From Kosakonia sacchari (lineage in GTDB: Bacteria > Pseudomonadota > Gammaproteobacteria > Enterobacterales > Enterobacteriaceae), in contig FOAY01000003.1 in assembly GCA_900109485.1 (NCBI GenBank), positions 124,001 to 188,000 of the forward strand: 64,000 nucleotides of DNA, in the 5' to 3' direction. Each line of letters starts with the position of its first letter. Position 1 is the stretch's first letter. The position numbers were made by a program, and so were the translations under genes. Below the pieces are notes generated by a model. The model searched no databases. It was not told the origin of the DNA and was given only the letters and a program-made list of their open reading frames with translations. Shown here piece by piece: positions 19,082-27,374 of the stretch.

Positions 19082-19110
19082 TTCCCGCCGTGCAAAGGCG
19101 TCGGCGGGAA
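19082..19110 (-). repeat. 9-bp inverted repeat after the DUF2000 gene
   Basis: TTCCCGCCG (19082-19090) and CGGCGGGAA (19102-19110) form a perfect stem with an 11-base loop just past the stop codon. There is no T tract, so a terminator role is only possible. Confidence 0.4.
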
Positions 19111-19116
19111 GGGTAA

Positions 19117-19524
19117 TTAAGGATGCAGGGCGAGACCTTTGATCACTTTATCGATGGCTTTTTTCGGCCCGCGCAGGGCAATGCCGACCAGGTTCATCGC
19201 CTCCGCATCTTCCTGCTGAAACACGGCGCGGTTAGCGCCATCATTGCCGGTAGAGAACATCGCTTCCACATACGGCACAACCGTCACTTCCCGCTCCAGC
19301 CCTTTGCGGTGGGTACGCTGCAAATCGGCCAGCGTACCGGCGAAAATCAGCATCGGCTGCCCGGCAATGCGCTCATAGCGACGCCCGGCGGCATCCACGT
19401 AGGGTTCACCCAGCACTTCCGGCGCGGCAGAAACCACGCCGGTGGCGAGAAACGCCACCACATTCAACCGTTGCCAGCTTTCCAGATCGTCACGTACCAC
19501 AAGGGCAACTTTGGTATCGAACAT
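19117..19524 (-). CDS. DUF2000 family protein
   Basis: A 135-residue cytosolic protein of the DUF2000 family, whose biochemical function is not established. It starts MFDTKVALVVRDDLESWQRLNVVAFLATG and has mixed alpha/beta character. There is no signal peptide or membrane segment. A good ribosome site (CGGAGAAG) precedes the ATG. It lies 51 bases after an AraC-family regulator gene on the same strand, which in turn follows ybhB by three bases, so the three likely form one transcript. The co-occurrence suggests that the regulator controls this gene; that is inference. Confidence 0.8.
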   Translation of the reverse strand: MFDTKVALVVRDDLESWQRLNVVAFLATGVVSAAPEVLGEPYVDAAGRRYERIAGQPMLIFAGTLADLQRTHRKGLEREVTVVPYVEAMFSTGNDGANRAVFQQEDAEAMNLVGIALRGPKKAIDKVIKGLALHP

Positions 19525-19575
19525 GCGTTTTTCTTCTCCGTCTGTCGTAAAAAGCCCATCTTCGAAGAAGCGCGT

Positions 19576-20427
19576 TCAGCGGGATAGAACGTTTGTGCAC
19601 TGGCGCTGGAAGGCGGCGGGAGAGAGGCGATACGCGCGCTGGAACCAGCGGCCAAGGTGGCTTTGATCGGCAAAACCCACCTGCGCCGCCACCTGCGCGG
19701 GTTCCAGCCCGTGCGCCAGCAAGGCTCTGGCAGTGCGTAAACGCAGGCGAACCAGATACGCATGCGGCGTCTGGCCAAAGGCTTTCTGAAATTGTCTGCT
19801 CAGACGAAAACGGTCAATACCGCAGTGCGCCGAAAGCGCGTCCAGCCCGATATCGTCTGCCATGCGGTCATGCAATATCTCTTTCACCTGCTGCATACGC
19901 AGCACGGTTTCATCCGGCGGCAGGGCGGTTTTGCCATCAATATGGCGGGTGAGCAGCTTCATGAGATGATCCAGACTCTGATCGCGGGCGAGGCGGCCTT
20001 CATGATGATGAATGGCAAAAAATGCCTGCTGAATGGCGTGGATCAGCATGTTGTCATCGGTCAGGGTGTTACGAAAAGCCGCTTCGATTTGCGATACGTC
20101 TCTGTGCCCGCGCTGTTGCAGCATGGCGGTGACCCACTGTTGCGGCAGGTAAAGCATCACATAGGTAAAGCCATTTTCGTCCGGCGCATGTCCGTCATGC
20201 ACCGCGCCCGGTTCAATCAAAATCGCGCGGCCTGGGTGGCTGGTATGCAACGCGCGGTGGCAGTTAAAACGCTGCACGCCTTGCTGGGTCACGCCCACCA
20301 GCACTTCGTCATGATCGTGCGGATCGTAGGCGTGCCCGGTGAAGTGGGCGCTGACGCTCTCAATGCCGGTTTCTTGCTCGCGGCGAAAATCCACCCAGTC
20401 GCCGGATGCACTACGTTGCGCGCACAT
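19576..20427 (-). CDS. AraC-family transcriptional regulator
   Basis: A 283-residue regulator with an N-terminal cupin-type effector domain (HDHDEVLVGVTQQGVQRF, about residues 37-55, and a histidine-rich beta region to about 110). The C-terminal AraC DNA-binding domain has two helix-turn-helix units (IGLDALSAHCGIDRFRLSRQ about 192-211, EPAQVAAQVGFADQSHLGRW about 241-260). The start codon lies three bases after the ybhB stop, with no strong ribosome site, which suggests translational coupling. The ligand and target are unknown. Neither this gene nor the DUF2000 gene is at this position in E. coli K-12, so the pair is accessory. Confidence 0.85.
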   Translation of the reverse strand: MCAQRSASGDWVDFRREQETGIESVSAHFTGHAYDPHDHDEVLVGVTQQGVQRFNCHRALHTSHPGRAILIEPGAVHDGHAPDENGFTYVMLYLPQQWVTAMLQQRGHRDVSQIEAAFRNTLTDDNMLIHAIQQAFFAIHHHEGRLARDQSLDHLMKLLTRHIDGKTALPPDETVLRMQQVKEILHDRMADDIGLDALSAHCGIDRFRLSRQFQKAFGQTPHAYLVRLRLRTARALLAHGLEPAQVAAQVGFADQSHLGRWFQRAYRLSPAAFQRQCTNVLSR

Positions 20428-20430
20428 GAA

Positions 20431-20907
20431 TTAGCTGAACATCGCGGTAATGCTGGCGCTGGCGAGTTTATGAAAATGGACGTTAAAACCGACCATCGCA
20501 CCGCTGGCATTTTCATCCACTTCCAGATGATCCACATCGAGGGCGTAAACGGTAAAGATGTAGCGATGGGTTTCGCCTTTCGGCGGCGCAGCGCCACCGT
20601 AACCGGCTTTGCCGAAATCGGTGCGCGTCTGAAGCGCGCCTTCCGGCAGTTCAGCGACGCCGGAACCGGCGCCCTGCGGCAGAACGCGCGTATCGGCAGG
20701 CAGGTTGGCGATAACCCAGTGCCACCAGCCGGAGCCGGTCGGTGCATCCGGGTCATAGCAGGTGACGACAAAACTTTTGGTCCCGGCAGGGACATCGTCC
20801 CATGCCAGATGCGGGGAGAGGTTGTCGCCATCGTAGCCCATGCCGTTAAACACATGGCGATGCGGCAGTTTTTCACCGTCGCGTAAATCATGACTGATAA
20901 GCTTCAT
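20431..20907 (-). CDS. ybhB: YbhB, phosphatidylethanolamine-binding (Raf kinase inhibitor-like) protein
   Basis: A 158-residue cytosolic protein of the PEBP/RKIP family, same length as E. coli YbhB; its physiological ligand is not known. The family anion-binding site motifs are visible: CYDPDAPTGSGWWHWV (DPDAP box, about residues 50-65) and GETHRYIFTVYALD (about 112-125). The ATG is preceded by GAGGAG. It is followed directly by the araC-type gene, and it is separated from ybhC by the araC-DUF2000 pair and the attB-like site. Confidence 0.94.
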   Translation of the reverse strand: MKLISHDLRDGEKLPHRHVFNGMGYDGDNLSPHLAWDDVPAGTKSFVVTCYDPDAPTGSGWWHWVIANLPADTRVLPQGAGSGVAELPEGALQTRTDFGKAGYGGAAPPKGETHRYIFTVYALDVDHLEVDENASGAMVGFNVHFHKLASASITAMFS

Positions 20908-20943
20908 TACGGGCTCCTCTGTTCGTTCAGGCTGAAGTGTAGC

Positions 20944-22230
20944 CTATGCGAACAGATCGCTGCGTGCAACGGCGCGATTCACTGCGCCGGTCAGTCGCGA
21001 CAACTGCTCTGGCGTAATGATGTACGGCGGCATCAGATAGATGAGCTTGCCAAAGGGCCGGATCCACACGCCTTGTTCGACGAAGAAACGCTGTAGCGCC
21101 GCCATATTTACCGGCGAGCGGGTTTCCACTACGCCAATCGCGCCGAGCACGCGAACGTCTGCCACCGTGGCTGCGTGCGCCGCAGGGGCGAGTTCTTCTT
21201 TGAGCTGGGCTTCAATGGCCGCAACCTGCTCGCGCCATGCGTCGCTTTCGAGCAGCGTCAGGCTGGCGGTTGCCGCCGCGCAGGCCAGCGGGTTGCCCAT
21301 AAATGTCGGGCCGTGCATAAAGCAGCCCGCTTCGCCGTTGCTGATGGTTTCGGCGACCTGGCGCGTGGTCAGGGTGGCGGAGAGCGTCATTGTGCCGCCG
21401 GTCAGCGCTTTGCCGAGGCACAGAATGTCCGGCGTGATATCTGCATGTTCGCAGGCAAACAGTTTGCCGGTGCGGCCAAAGCCGGTGGCGATTTCGTCAG
21501 CAATCAGCAGAATGCCTTCGCGATCGCACATCTTGCGTATGCGTTTCAGCCACTCCGGGTGATACATGCGCATGCCGCCCGCACCCTGAACAATGGGTTC
21601 GAGGATCACTGCCGCGATCTCATGGCGATGCGCCGCCATCAGCCGGGCAAATGCCACCATATCAAGCTCGTCCCATTCACCGTCGAAGCGGCTTTGCGGT
21701 GCAGGCGCAAACAGGTTCTCCGGCAGATAGCCCTTCCATAAGCTGTGCATGGAGTTGTCCGGGTCGCAGACCGACATTGCGCCAAAGGTATCGCCGTGGT
21801 AGCCGTTGCGAAAGGTGAGAAAACGTTGCCGCGCTTCGCCTTTTGCCTGCCAGTACTGCAACGCCATCTTCATCGCCACTTCCACGGCCACCGAGCCGGA
21901 ATCTGCCAGGAACACACACTCCAGCGCTTCGGGCGTCATCGCCACCAGCTTGCGACAGAGGTCGATCGCCGGTTGATGCGTTATACCGCCGAACATCACA
22001 TGCGAAACCGCATCAATCTGCGCTTTCATTGCCGCATTCAGCGCCGGATGACCATAGCCATGAATCGCCGCCCACCAGGAGGACATGCCGTCCACCAGCC
22101 GCTCGCCGCTGCTGAGGTGAAGCTCGCAGCCTTGCGCGGATTGCACCGGGAAAACCGGCAGGGGAGAGGTCATTGACGTATACGGATGCCAGATATGGCG
22201 CTGGTCAAAAGCGAGATCGTCTGCGGTCAT
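20944..22230 (-). CDS. bioA: Adenosylmethionine-8-amino-7-oxononanoate transaminase BioA
   Basis: PLP-dependent enzyme converting KAPA to DAPA with S-adenosylmethionine as amino donor, in biotin synthesis. The start at 22230 ([20 protein letters not shown]) gives 428 residues (429 in E. coli). The PLP lysine is Lys274 in CLGKALTGG, Asp245 in [15 protein letters not shown] pairs with the PLP nitrogen, and [11 protein letters not shown] forms part of the substrate pocket. It is divergent from bioBFCD, with a shared BirA operator in the 86-base gap. Confidence 0.97.
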   Translation of the reverse strand: MTADDLAFDQRHIWHPYTSMTSPLPVFPVQSAQGCELHLSSGERLVDGMSSWWAAIHGYGHPALNAAMKAQIDAVSHVMFGGITHQPAIDLCRKLVAMTPEALECVFLADSGSVAVEVAMKMALQYWQAKGEARQRFLTFRNGYHGDTFGAMSVCDPDNSMHSLWKGYLPENLFAPAPQSRFDGEWDELDMVAFARLMAAHRHEIAAVILEPIVQGAGGMRMYHPEWLKRIRKMCDREGILLIADEIATGFGRTGKLFACEHADITPDILCLGKALTGGTMTLSATLTTRQVAETISNGEAGCFMHGPTFMGNPLACAAATASLTLLESDAWREQVAAIEAQLKEELAPAAHAATVADVRVLGAIGVVETRSPVNMAALQRFFVEQGVWIRPFGKLIYLMPPYIITPEQLSRLTGAVNRAVARSDLFA

Positions 22231-22234
22231 AATC

Positions 22235-22274
22235 GACTTGTAAACCAAATTAAAAAGTTTTAGGTTTACAAGTC
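22235..22274. promoter_or_regulatory. BirA operator and divergent bioA/bioB promoters
   Basis: A 40-bp operator made of two perfect 12-bp half sites, GACTTGTAAACC (22235-22246) and GGTTTACAAGTC (22263-22274), separated by 16 bases. The bioB promoter reads TTGTAA, 17 bases, TAGGTT (22261-22266); the bioA promoter is its near mirror image. Biotinoyl-AMP-loaded BirA would therefore block both directions at once. Confidence 0.95.
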
Positions 22275-22316
22275 TACACCGAATCAAAAATTAACAACAC
22301 CCTTTGGAGACGCCCG

Positions 22317-23357
22317 ATGGCTCACCACGCACGCTGGACAATGTCGCAAGTTACCGATCTGTTTGAAAAACCGCTCCTTGAACTGCTGTTCGAGGCGCAG
22401 CAGGTTCACCGTCAGCACTTTGATCCGCGCCAGGTTCAGGTCAGTACGCTGCTGTCGATCAAGACCGGCGCCTGCCCGGAAGATTGCAAATATTGCCCGC
22501 AGAGCGCGCGCTACAAAACCGGGCTGGAATCCGAGCGGCTGATGGAAGTGGAGCAGGTGCTGGAATCCGCGCGCCAGGCGAAGCTCGCGGGATCAACGCG
22601 TTTCTGTATGGGCGCAGCCTGGAAAAACCCGCACGATCGCGATATGCCGTACCTTGAAAAAATGGTTGAAGGGGTCAAAGCGATGGGGATGGAAGCCTGT
22701 ATGACGCTCGGCACGCTGAATGAAAACCAGGCGCAGCGCCTTGCCAGCGCCGGGCTGGATTACTACAACCACAACCTCGATACCTCGCCGGAGTTTTACG
22801 GCAATATCATCACTACCCGCACCTACCAGGAACGTCTCGACACGCTGGATAAAGTGCGCGACGCCGGGATCAAAGTTTGCTCGGGTGGCATTGTCGGGCT
22901 GGGGGAAACGGTGAAAGATCGCGCCGGTCTGCTGCTGCAACTGGCGAACCTGCCTACGCCGCCGGAGAGCGTGCCGATTAACATGCTGGTGAAGGTTAAA
23001 GGCACGCCGCTGGCCGATAACGAGGATGTTGATGCCTTCGATTTTATCCGCACCATCGCCATTGCCCGCATCATGATGCCCACTTCCCATGTGCGCCTTT
23101 CTGCCGGTCGCGAACAGATGAACGAACAGACCCAGGCGATGTGTTTTATGGCCGGGGCGAACTCGATTTTCTACGGCTGCAAACTGCTGACTACGCCAAA
23201 CCCGGAAGAGGATAAAGATCTGCAACTGTTTCGCAAACTGGGGCTGAACCCGCAGCAGACGGAAGTGCTGAATGGTGATAACGAACAGCAACAGCAGATT
23301 GAGCAGCAACTGCTGCACGCCGATACGGAGCAATTCTACAACGCGGCAGCGTTATGA
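22317..23357 (+). CDS. bioB: Biotin synthase BioB
   Basis: Radical SAM enzyme inserting sulfur into dethiobiotin to form biotin. The 346-residue product equals the E. coli length. The [4Fe-4S] cluster ligands Cys53, Cys57 and Cys60 lie in CPEDCKYC. The [2Fe-2S] ligands are expected from Cys97 (RFCMG), Cys128 (EACMT), the VCSGG cysteine and the VRLSAGR arginine. It is the first gene of bioBFCD and its stop overlaps the bioF start (ATGA). Confidence 0.98.
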   Translation: MAHHARWTMSQVTDLFEKPLLELLFEAQQVHRQHFDPRQVQVSTLLSIKTGACPEDCKYCPQSARYKTGLESERLMEVEQVLESARQAKLAGSTRFCMGAAWKNPHDRDMPYLEKMVEGVKAMGMEACMTLGTLNENQAQRLASAGLDYYNHNLDTSPEFYGNIITTRTYQERLDTLDKVRDAGIKVCSGGIVGLGETVKDRAGLLLQLANLPTPPESVPINMLVKVKGTPLADNEDVDAFDFIRTIAIARIMMPTSHVRLSAGREQMNEQTQAMCFMAGANSIFYGCKLLTTPNPEEDKDLQLFRKLGLNPQQTEVLNGDNEQQQQIEQQLLHADTEQFYNAAAL

Positions 23358-24508
23358 GCTGGCAACAGCGTATTGATGCCGCGTTGAGCGAACGCCGCGC
23401 GGCAGATGCCCTGCGCTCGCGACAGACGGTGGCACAAGGCGCAGGACGCTGGCTGACGGTCGGTGAGCGGCGTTTTTGCAACTTCTCCAGCAATGATTAC
23501 CTCGGCTTAAGCCAGCATCCGGCGGTGGTGCAAGCCTGGCAGCAGGGCGCGGAACGCTACGGCGTGGGCAGCGGCGGCTCGGGCCACGTCAGCGGCCACA
23601 CCGTGGCGCATCAGGCGCTGGAAAGCGAGCTGGCTGAATGGCTGGGATACCCGCGCGCACTGCTGTTTATCTCTGGCTTTTCCGCCAACCAGGCGGCTAT
23701 CGCCGCGCTGACCGGCAAAGAGGATCGGATTATCGCCGACAAGCTGAGCCATGCATCGTTACTGGAAGCCGCCAGCCACAGTCCGGCGCAGTTGCGGCGT
23801 TTTGCGCACAACGATGTAGCGCAGATGCGAACGCTACTGGCAAAACCGATTGACGGCCAGCAACTGGTGGTTACCGAAGGCATTTTCAGTATGGATGGCG
23901 ACAGCGCGCCGCTGGGGGAAATCGCCCAGGTAGCACGTGAGGCGCAGGCATGGCTGATGGTTGACGACGCGCACGGCACCGGCGTAGTGGGCGAGCAGGG
24001 GCGCGGCAGTTGCCATCTGCATGGCATCAAACCTGAGATATTGATTGTCACCTTTGGCAAAGGCTTCGGCGTCAGCGGCGCGGCGGTGCTGTGCAGCGAA
24101 ACGGTTGCCGACTATCTGCTGCAATTTGCCCGTCATCTGATTTACAGCACCGCAATGCCACCGGCGCAGGCAATGGCGCTCAGCGCGGCATTACGGGTGA
24201 TCCGCAGTGATGAGGGTGAGCAACGCCGGGCAACGCTGGCGGCGCTGATCGCGCGTTTTCGCCGCGACGCGGCGCAACTGCCGATGACTCTGGCAGATTC
24301 AGAGAGCGCCATTCAGCCGCTGATCGTTGGTGATAACGCGCGCGCCCTGCGTCTGGCGGAGCGTCTGCGTCAACAGGGTTGCTGGGTGACAGCGATTCGT
24401 CCGCCGACCGTACCGCCGGGCACTGCGCGCCTGCGCCTGACGCTGACGGCGGCTCACCAGGCGGAAGATATTGATAGTCTGCTGGAGGCGTTATATGGCG
24501 GTGAATAA
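23354..24508 (+). CDS. bioF: 8-amino-7-oxononanoate synthase BioF
   Basis: PLP-dependent decarboxylative condensation of pimeloyl-[acyl carrier protein] with L-alanine to give KAPA. The 384-residue protein has the PLP Schiff-base lysine Lys236 in [13 protein letters not shown], the pyridine-binding Asp in DDAHGTG (about 204-210) and the N-terminal SSNDYLGL motif. It overlaps bioB by 4 bases and bioC by 14 bases, a coupled operon arrangement. Length and motifs match E. coli. Confidence 0.97.
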   Translation: MSWQQRIDAALSERRAADALRSRQTVAQGAGRWLTVGERRFCNFSSNDYLGLSQHPAVVQAWQQGAERYGVGSGGSGHVSGHTVAHQALESELAEWLGYPRALLFISGFSANQAAIAALTGKEDRIIADKLSHASLLEAASHSPAQLRRFAHNDVAQMRTLLAKPIDGQQLVVTEGIFSMDGDSAPLGEIAQVAREAQAWLMVDDAHGTGVVGEQGRGSCHLHGIKPEILIVTFGKGFGVSGAAVLCSETVADYLLQFARHLIYSTAMPPAQAMALSAALRVIRSDEGEQRRATLAALIARFRRDAAQLPMTLADSESAIQPLIVGDNARALRLAERLRQQGCWVTAIRPPTVPPGTARLRLTLTAAHQAEDIDSLLEALYGGE

Positions 24509-25244
24509 ACGCGCCGTTGCCGCCGCATTTGGCCGTGCGGCGCAAAGTTACGCTCACCACGACGCATTGCAGCGGCTGAGCGCCGATCTGCTGCTGACGC
24601 AACTGGGCGACATCATCCCGTCGAATGTGCTTGATGCTGGCTGCGGTCCCGGCGCCATGAGCCGCTACTGGCGCGGGCTGGGCAGTAACGTGACGGCGCT
24701 GGATCTCTCGGCCACCATGCTGGATGAAGCGCGCCGACAGCAAAGCGCCGATCGCTATCTGCTGGGGGATATTGAAGCGCTGCCGCTGGCGGATGCACAG
24801 TTCTCACTGGTGTGGAGCAACCTCGCCGTGCAGTGGTGTGATGATTTACGCCTGGCCATCAACGAACTCTGTCGCGTGACGCAACCCGGCGGCCTTGTGG
24901 CATTTACCACGCTGGTGGAAGCCTCGTTGCCGGAATTGAATCAGGCCTGGCGGGCGGTGGACGACCAGCCGCATGCCAATCGCTTTTTATCCCTTCCGGC
25001 AATCGAACAGGCTTTAGCGGGCTGGTCGGTACACAGCGGTGTCGAGAGCATCACCTTGCACTTTGATGACGCCGCCCGCGCGCTGCGGTCGCTGAAAGGC
25101 ATTGGCGCGACACATTTACACGACGGCAGGCAGCAGGGGCTGACGCGGGGCAAACTGCAACGTCTGCAACTCGCCTGGCCGCAGCAGCAGGGGAAATGTC
25201 CCCTGACGTATCATCTTTTTTGGGGAGTTATCACGCGTGATTGA
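24495..25244 (+). CDS. bioC: Malonyl-ACP O-methyltransferase BioC
   Basis: Methylates malonyl-ACP with S-adenosylmethionine, starting the disguised fatty acid route to pimeloyl-ACP. The 249-residue class I methyltransferase has SAM motif [13 protein letters not shown] (about 44-55), the acidic motif II end ALDLS, and a post-motif [10 protein letters not shown] typical of BioC. The ATG at 24495 ([16 protein letters not shown]) fits the E. coli start. It overlaps bioF by 14 bases and bioD by 8. Residues outside the SAM core diverge more from E. coli than other bio genes do, as is usual for bioC. Confidence 0.95.
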   Translation: MAVNKRAVAAAFGRAAQSYAHHDALQRLSADLLLTQLGDIIPSNVLDAGCGPGAMSRYWRGLGSNVTALDLSATMLDEARRQQSADRYLLGDIEALPLADAQFSLVWSNLAVQWCDDLRLAINELCRVTQPGGLVAFTTLVEASLPELNQAWRAVDDQPHANRFLSLPAIEQALAGWSVHSGVESITLHFDDAARALRSLKGIGATHLHDGRQQGLTRGKLQRLQLAWPQQQGKCPLTYHLFWGVITRD

Positions 25245-25959
25245 ACGCTATTTTGTCACCGGCACGGATACCGAAGTGGGGAAAACCGTTGCCAGCTGCG
25301 CGCTGCTACAGGCGGCAAATCTGCGCGGCTTGCGTAGCGCAGGGTATAAACCGGTTGCTTCCGGTAGTGAAATGACAGCGCAGGGGCTGCGTAATAGCGA
25401 CGCGCTGGCGTTGCAGCAGCACAGCAGTTTGCCGCTGGATTATAAAACCGTGAACCCTTACACCTTCGCGGAACCGACCTCGCCGCATATTGTCAGCGCC
25501 GATCTGGGCGAACCGATTGACGCCGCCGTGATGTCTGCCGGGTTACGCACGCTGGAGGCGCAAGCAGAATGGCTGCTGGTGGAAGGGGCGGGTGGCTGGT
25601 TTACGCCGCTTTCAGAAACGTTCACCTATGCGGACTGGGTTATCCAGGAGCAGTTGCCGGTGATTCTGGTGGTGGGCGTGAAATTGGGCTGTATCAACCA
25701 CGCCATGCTGACAGCGCAGGCGGTACGCCAGGCAGGATTACGGCTCGCGGGCTGGATTGCTAACGATGTAGTGGCGCCGGGCGCGCGTCACCGGGAGTAT
25801 ATGGCGACGCTGCGGCGCGTGATGCAGGCTCCACTGATGGGTGAAATCCCCTGGTTTGCCCACGCGCCCGAAAAAGAAAAAACAGGCCATTTTCTCGATC
25901 TCAGCGTACTGACTCCCGTGTCATCCAGTGTGACAGCATCTGATCATCCAGTTGTCTGA
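25237..25959 (+). CDS. bioD: Dethiobiotin synthetase BioD with extended C-terminus
   Basis: ATP-dependent carboxylation and ring closure of DAPA to dethiobiotin. It starts with GTG at 25237 inside the end of bioC. The P-loop GTDTEVGKT (9-17), the DAPA-binding PTSPHI region, and [12 protein letters not shown] are all present. The protein has 240 residues, against 225 in E. coli BioD as recalled; the last 15 or so ([15 protein letters not shown]) run past the usual end. They are read through the 3' end of a convergent ATPase gene, giving a 59-base antiparallel overlap. The core enzyme looks intact. Confidence 0.95.
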   Translation: MIERYFVTGTDTEVGKTVASCALLQAANLRGLRSAGYKPVASGSEMTAQGLRNSDALALQQHSSLPLDYKTVNPYTFAEPTSPHIVSADLGEPIDAAVMSAGLRTLEAQAEWLLVEGAGGWFTPLSETFTYADWVIQEQLPVILVVGVKLGCINHAMLTAQAVRQAGLRLAGWIANDVVAPGARHREYMATLRRVMQAPLMGEIPWFAHAPEKEKTGHFLDLSVLTPVSSSVTASDHPVV

Positions 25960-26623
25960 CATCTCCCTGCGCGACGTTGCGCCCCCGGTGCAGCAGACAA
26001 AAACGATCAGCTACCCGGCGGATGAATGAGAGATGCTGCTCGGCCAGTAAAATGGTCATGCCGAATTCCTGATTCAACCGTACGATCAAGTTGCCCAGTT
26101 TATGGATAAACGCCTGGCCCAGCCCGCGCGTCGGCTCATCAAGCAGCAGTAATCGCGGGCGGGTGACCAGCGCCCGCGCCATCGCCAGTTGTTGCTGGTT
26201 ATCCTCTGACAGCTCTGCGCCACGTACCGGGCGCAACGTATACAGCTCCGGGAACAGGTCGTAAATATCGCGACCCAGTACGCTTCCCGGCTCGCCGACA
26301 GCACGCATGGCAATGTGCAGGTTCTCCTCGACGGTCAATTGCGAAAAGATACGCCGGTCCTGCGGCACATAGCCAATTCCCATCGCGCTGCGATGCTCCG
26401 CCTGAATACTCAGCAGATCGCGCGGCGGTGCGCCGGCTTCCTGCCAAATCATGCTGCCGCTCTCAATGGGCAAATAACCGGAAATACAATTTATTAGTGT
26501 CGTTTTCCCCATTCCTGGCATGCCAATAATCGAATTACAGACGCCCGGGGTTAAATCAAGATCAACATTCCATAAAGTATGCTGATTACCGTAGTACTGG
26601 TTTACTGCGCGTAGGCTCAACAT
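25901..26623 (-). CDS. Orphan UrtE/LivF-type ABC transporter ATPase
   Basis: A 240-residue ABC ATPase most like UrtE/LivF of urea and branched-chain amino acid importers. Visible motifs are Walker A GMPGMGKT (34-41, with Pro where Asn is usual), Q-loop YVPQDRRIF (85-93), Walker B LLLLDEPTRGLG (158-169) and the family-type LLAEQH switch (192-197). The signature LSGGE is replaced by LSEDN (138-142). No permease or binding-protein gene lies nearby. The ATG at 26623 has AGGAG 8 bases upstream; the longer frame to 26962 has no homology. It is convergent with bioD and is not at this position in E. coli K-12. The partner and substrate are unknown. Confidence 0.8.
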   Translation of the reverse strand: MLSLRAVNQYYGNQHTLWNVDLDLTPGVCNSIIGMPGMGKTTLINCISGYLPIESGSMIWQEAGAPPRDLLSIQAEHRSAMGIGYVPQDRRIFSQLTVEENLHIAMRAVGEPGSVLGRDIYDLFPELYTLRPVRGAELSEDNQQQLAMARALVTRPRLLLLDEPTRGLGQAFIHKLGNLIVRLNQEFGMTILLAEQHLSFIRRVADRFCLLHRGRNVAQGDVRQLDDQMLSHWMTRESVR

Positions 26624-26953
26624 TGTCCGCTCCTTCTTACGGCTCTGGTGACCCTTCTGTATTGCAAAAGGCTTGCCAGAAGCGAAAAAAGGCTTTTTTT
26701 TCGGATGCGGATGATAAAACTGCCGTTTAGCACGCGGGAAAGAGAGAACGCAGGTAAATATCCTGCACTTTGCCAGTGCTACCAGTGTTGGATTGTGGTG
26801 CAGCAAAGCGACAGTTTGTGATGGGTATCTCATGAGGATGACATCTTTGTTTAGCTGATAATGAGCAAAAAGAAGTGATAAAAATTTTTTAATGAACAGC
26901 GATTGGGTCTTGTTGGGAATTTGTCGGCTGGCGAGGTATACGGGCTGGCGGCA

Positions 26954-26978
26954 GTTATCCACTATTCCTGTGGATAAC
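26954..26978. promoter_or_regulatory. Inverted pair of DnaA-box-like sites upstream of uvrB
   Basis: GTTATCCAC (26954-26962) and GTGGATAAC (26970-26978) are a perfect 9-bp inverted repeat with a 7-base centre. They contain one exact DnaA box (TTATCCACA on the minus strand) and one with a single mismatch (TTATCCACT). DnaA binding upstream of uvrB has been described in E. coli. Apart from this and the SOS box, the AT-rich gap 26624-27374 holds nothing I can assign. Confidence 0.7.
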
Positions 26979-27278
26979 CTTGTGCATTAGAGTTAGAAAA
27001 CGTTCGGCAAGCGAGAGAGGACGCGGCTTGCGTCTGAATTGGTGCGAAACCCGGCTTTTTGAATTAATTATTGCTTATCAATTGGTTATATAAAATCAAT
27101 GGTTGTAAGAAAAGTGTCACCGGTTGCCACAAAACTTTCAAGGTGCGGCTTGACAATTGTTAAAAAGTGAAGATTCCTGGGGATAACCCTGCGGGTCTGG
27201 TGTTTTATCTCGTCGGGGAGAAAATTTAACGCGGAAACGCATTTCCTTATCGCGGGTAGACCAGATCAGCTAACCTGC

Positions 27279-27298
27279 CACTGTTTTTTCATCCAGTA
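27279..27298 (+). promoter_or_regulatory. LexA (SOS) box of uvrB
   Basis: CTG, ten bases, CAG at 27281-27296 in the context ACTGTTTTTTCATCCAGT, almost the same as the E. coli uvrB SOS box. A -10-like TATTAT follows immediately at 27297-27302, so LexA would cover the promoter. Confidence 0.88.
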
Positions 27299-27374
27299 TT
27301 ATTTATTGGCAAAAGTGAACAGGGTGAGTAAAATATGTTACCTGCCCGCTCATTCCTTCACCAGGTAGCCGTTC

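Noticed and set aside
19082-19110. Inverted repeat after the DUF2000 gene as a Rho-independent terminator
   Set aside because: The stem is good but lacks a T tract on either strand; I kept it only as a repeat.
26623-26962. 113-codon N-terminal extension of the UrtE-like ATPase
   Set aside because: It lacks homology to ABC proteins, and the ATG at 26623 has a good AGGAG site and starts the family domain at the right place.
27150-27178. TTGACA at 27150 as an upstream uvrB promoter
   Set aside because: The -35 is perfect, but the hexamer 17 bases on (ATTCCT) is poor; without start-site data I do not list it as a promoter.
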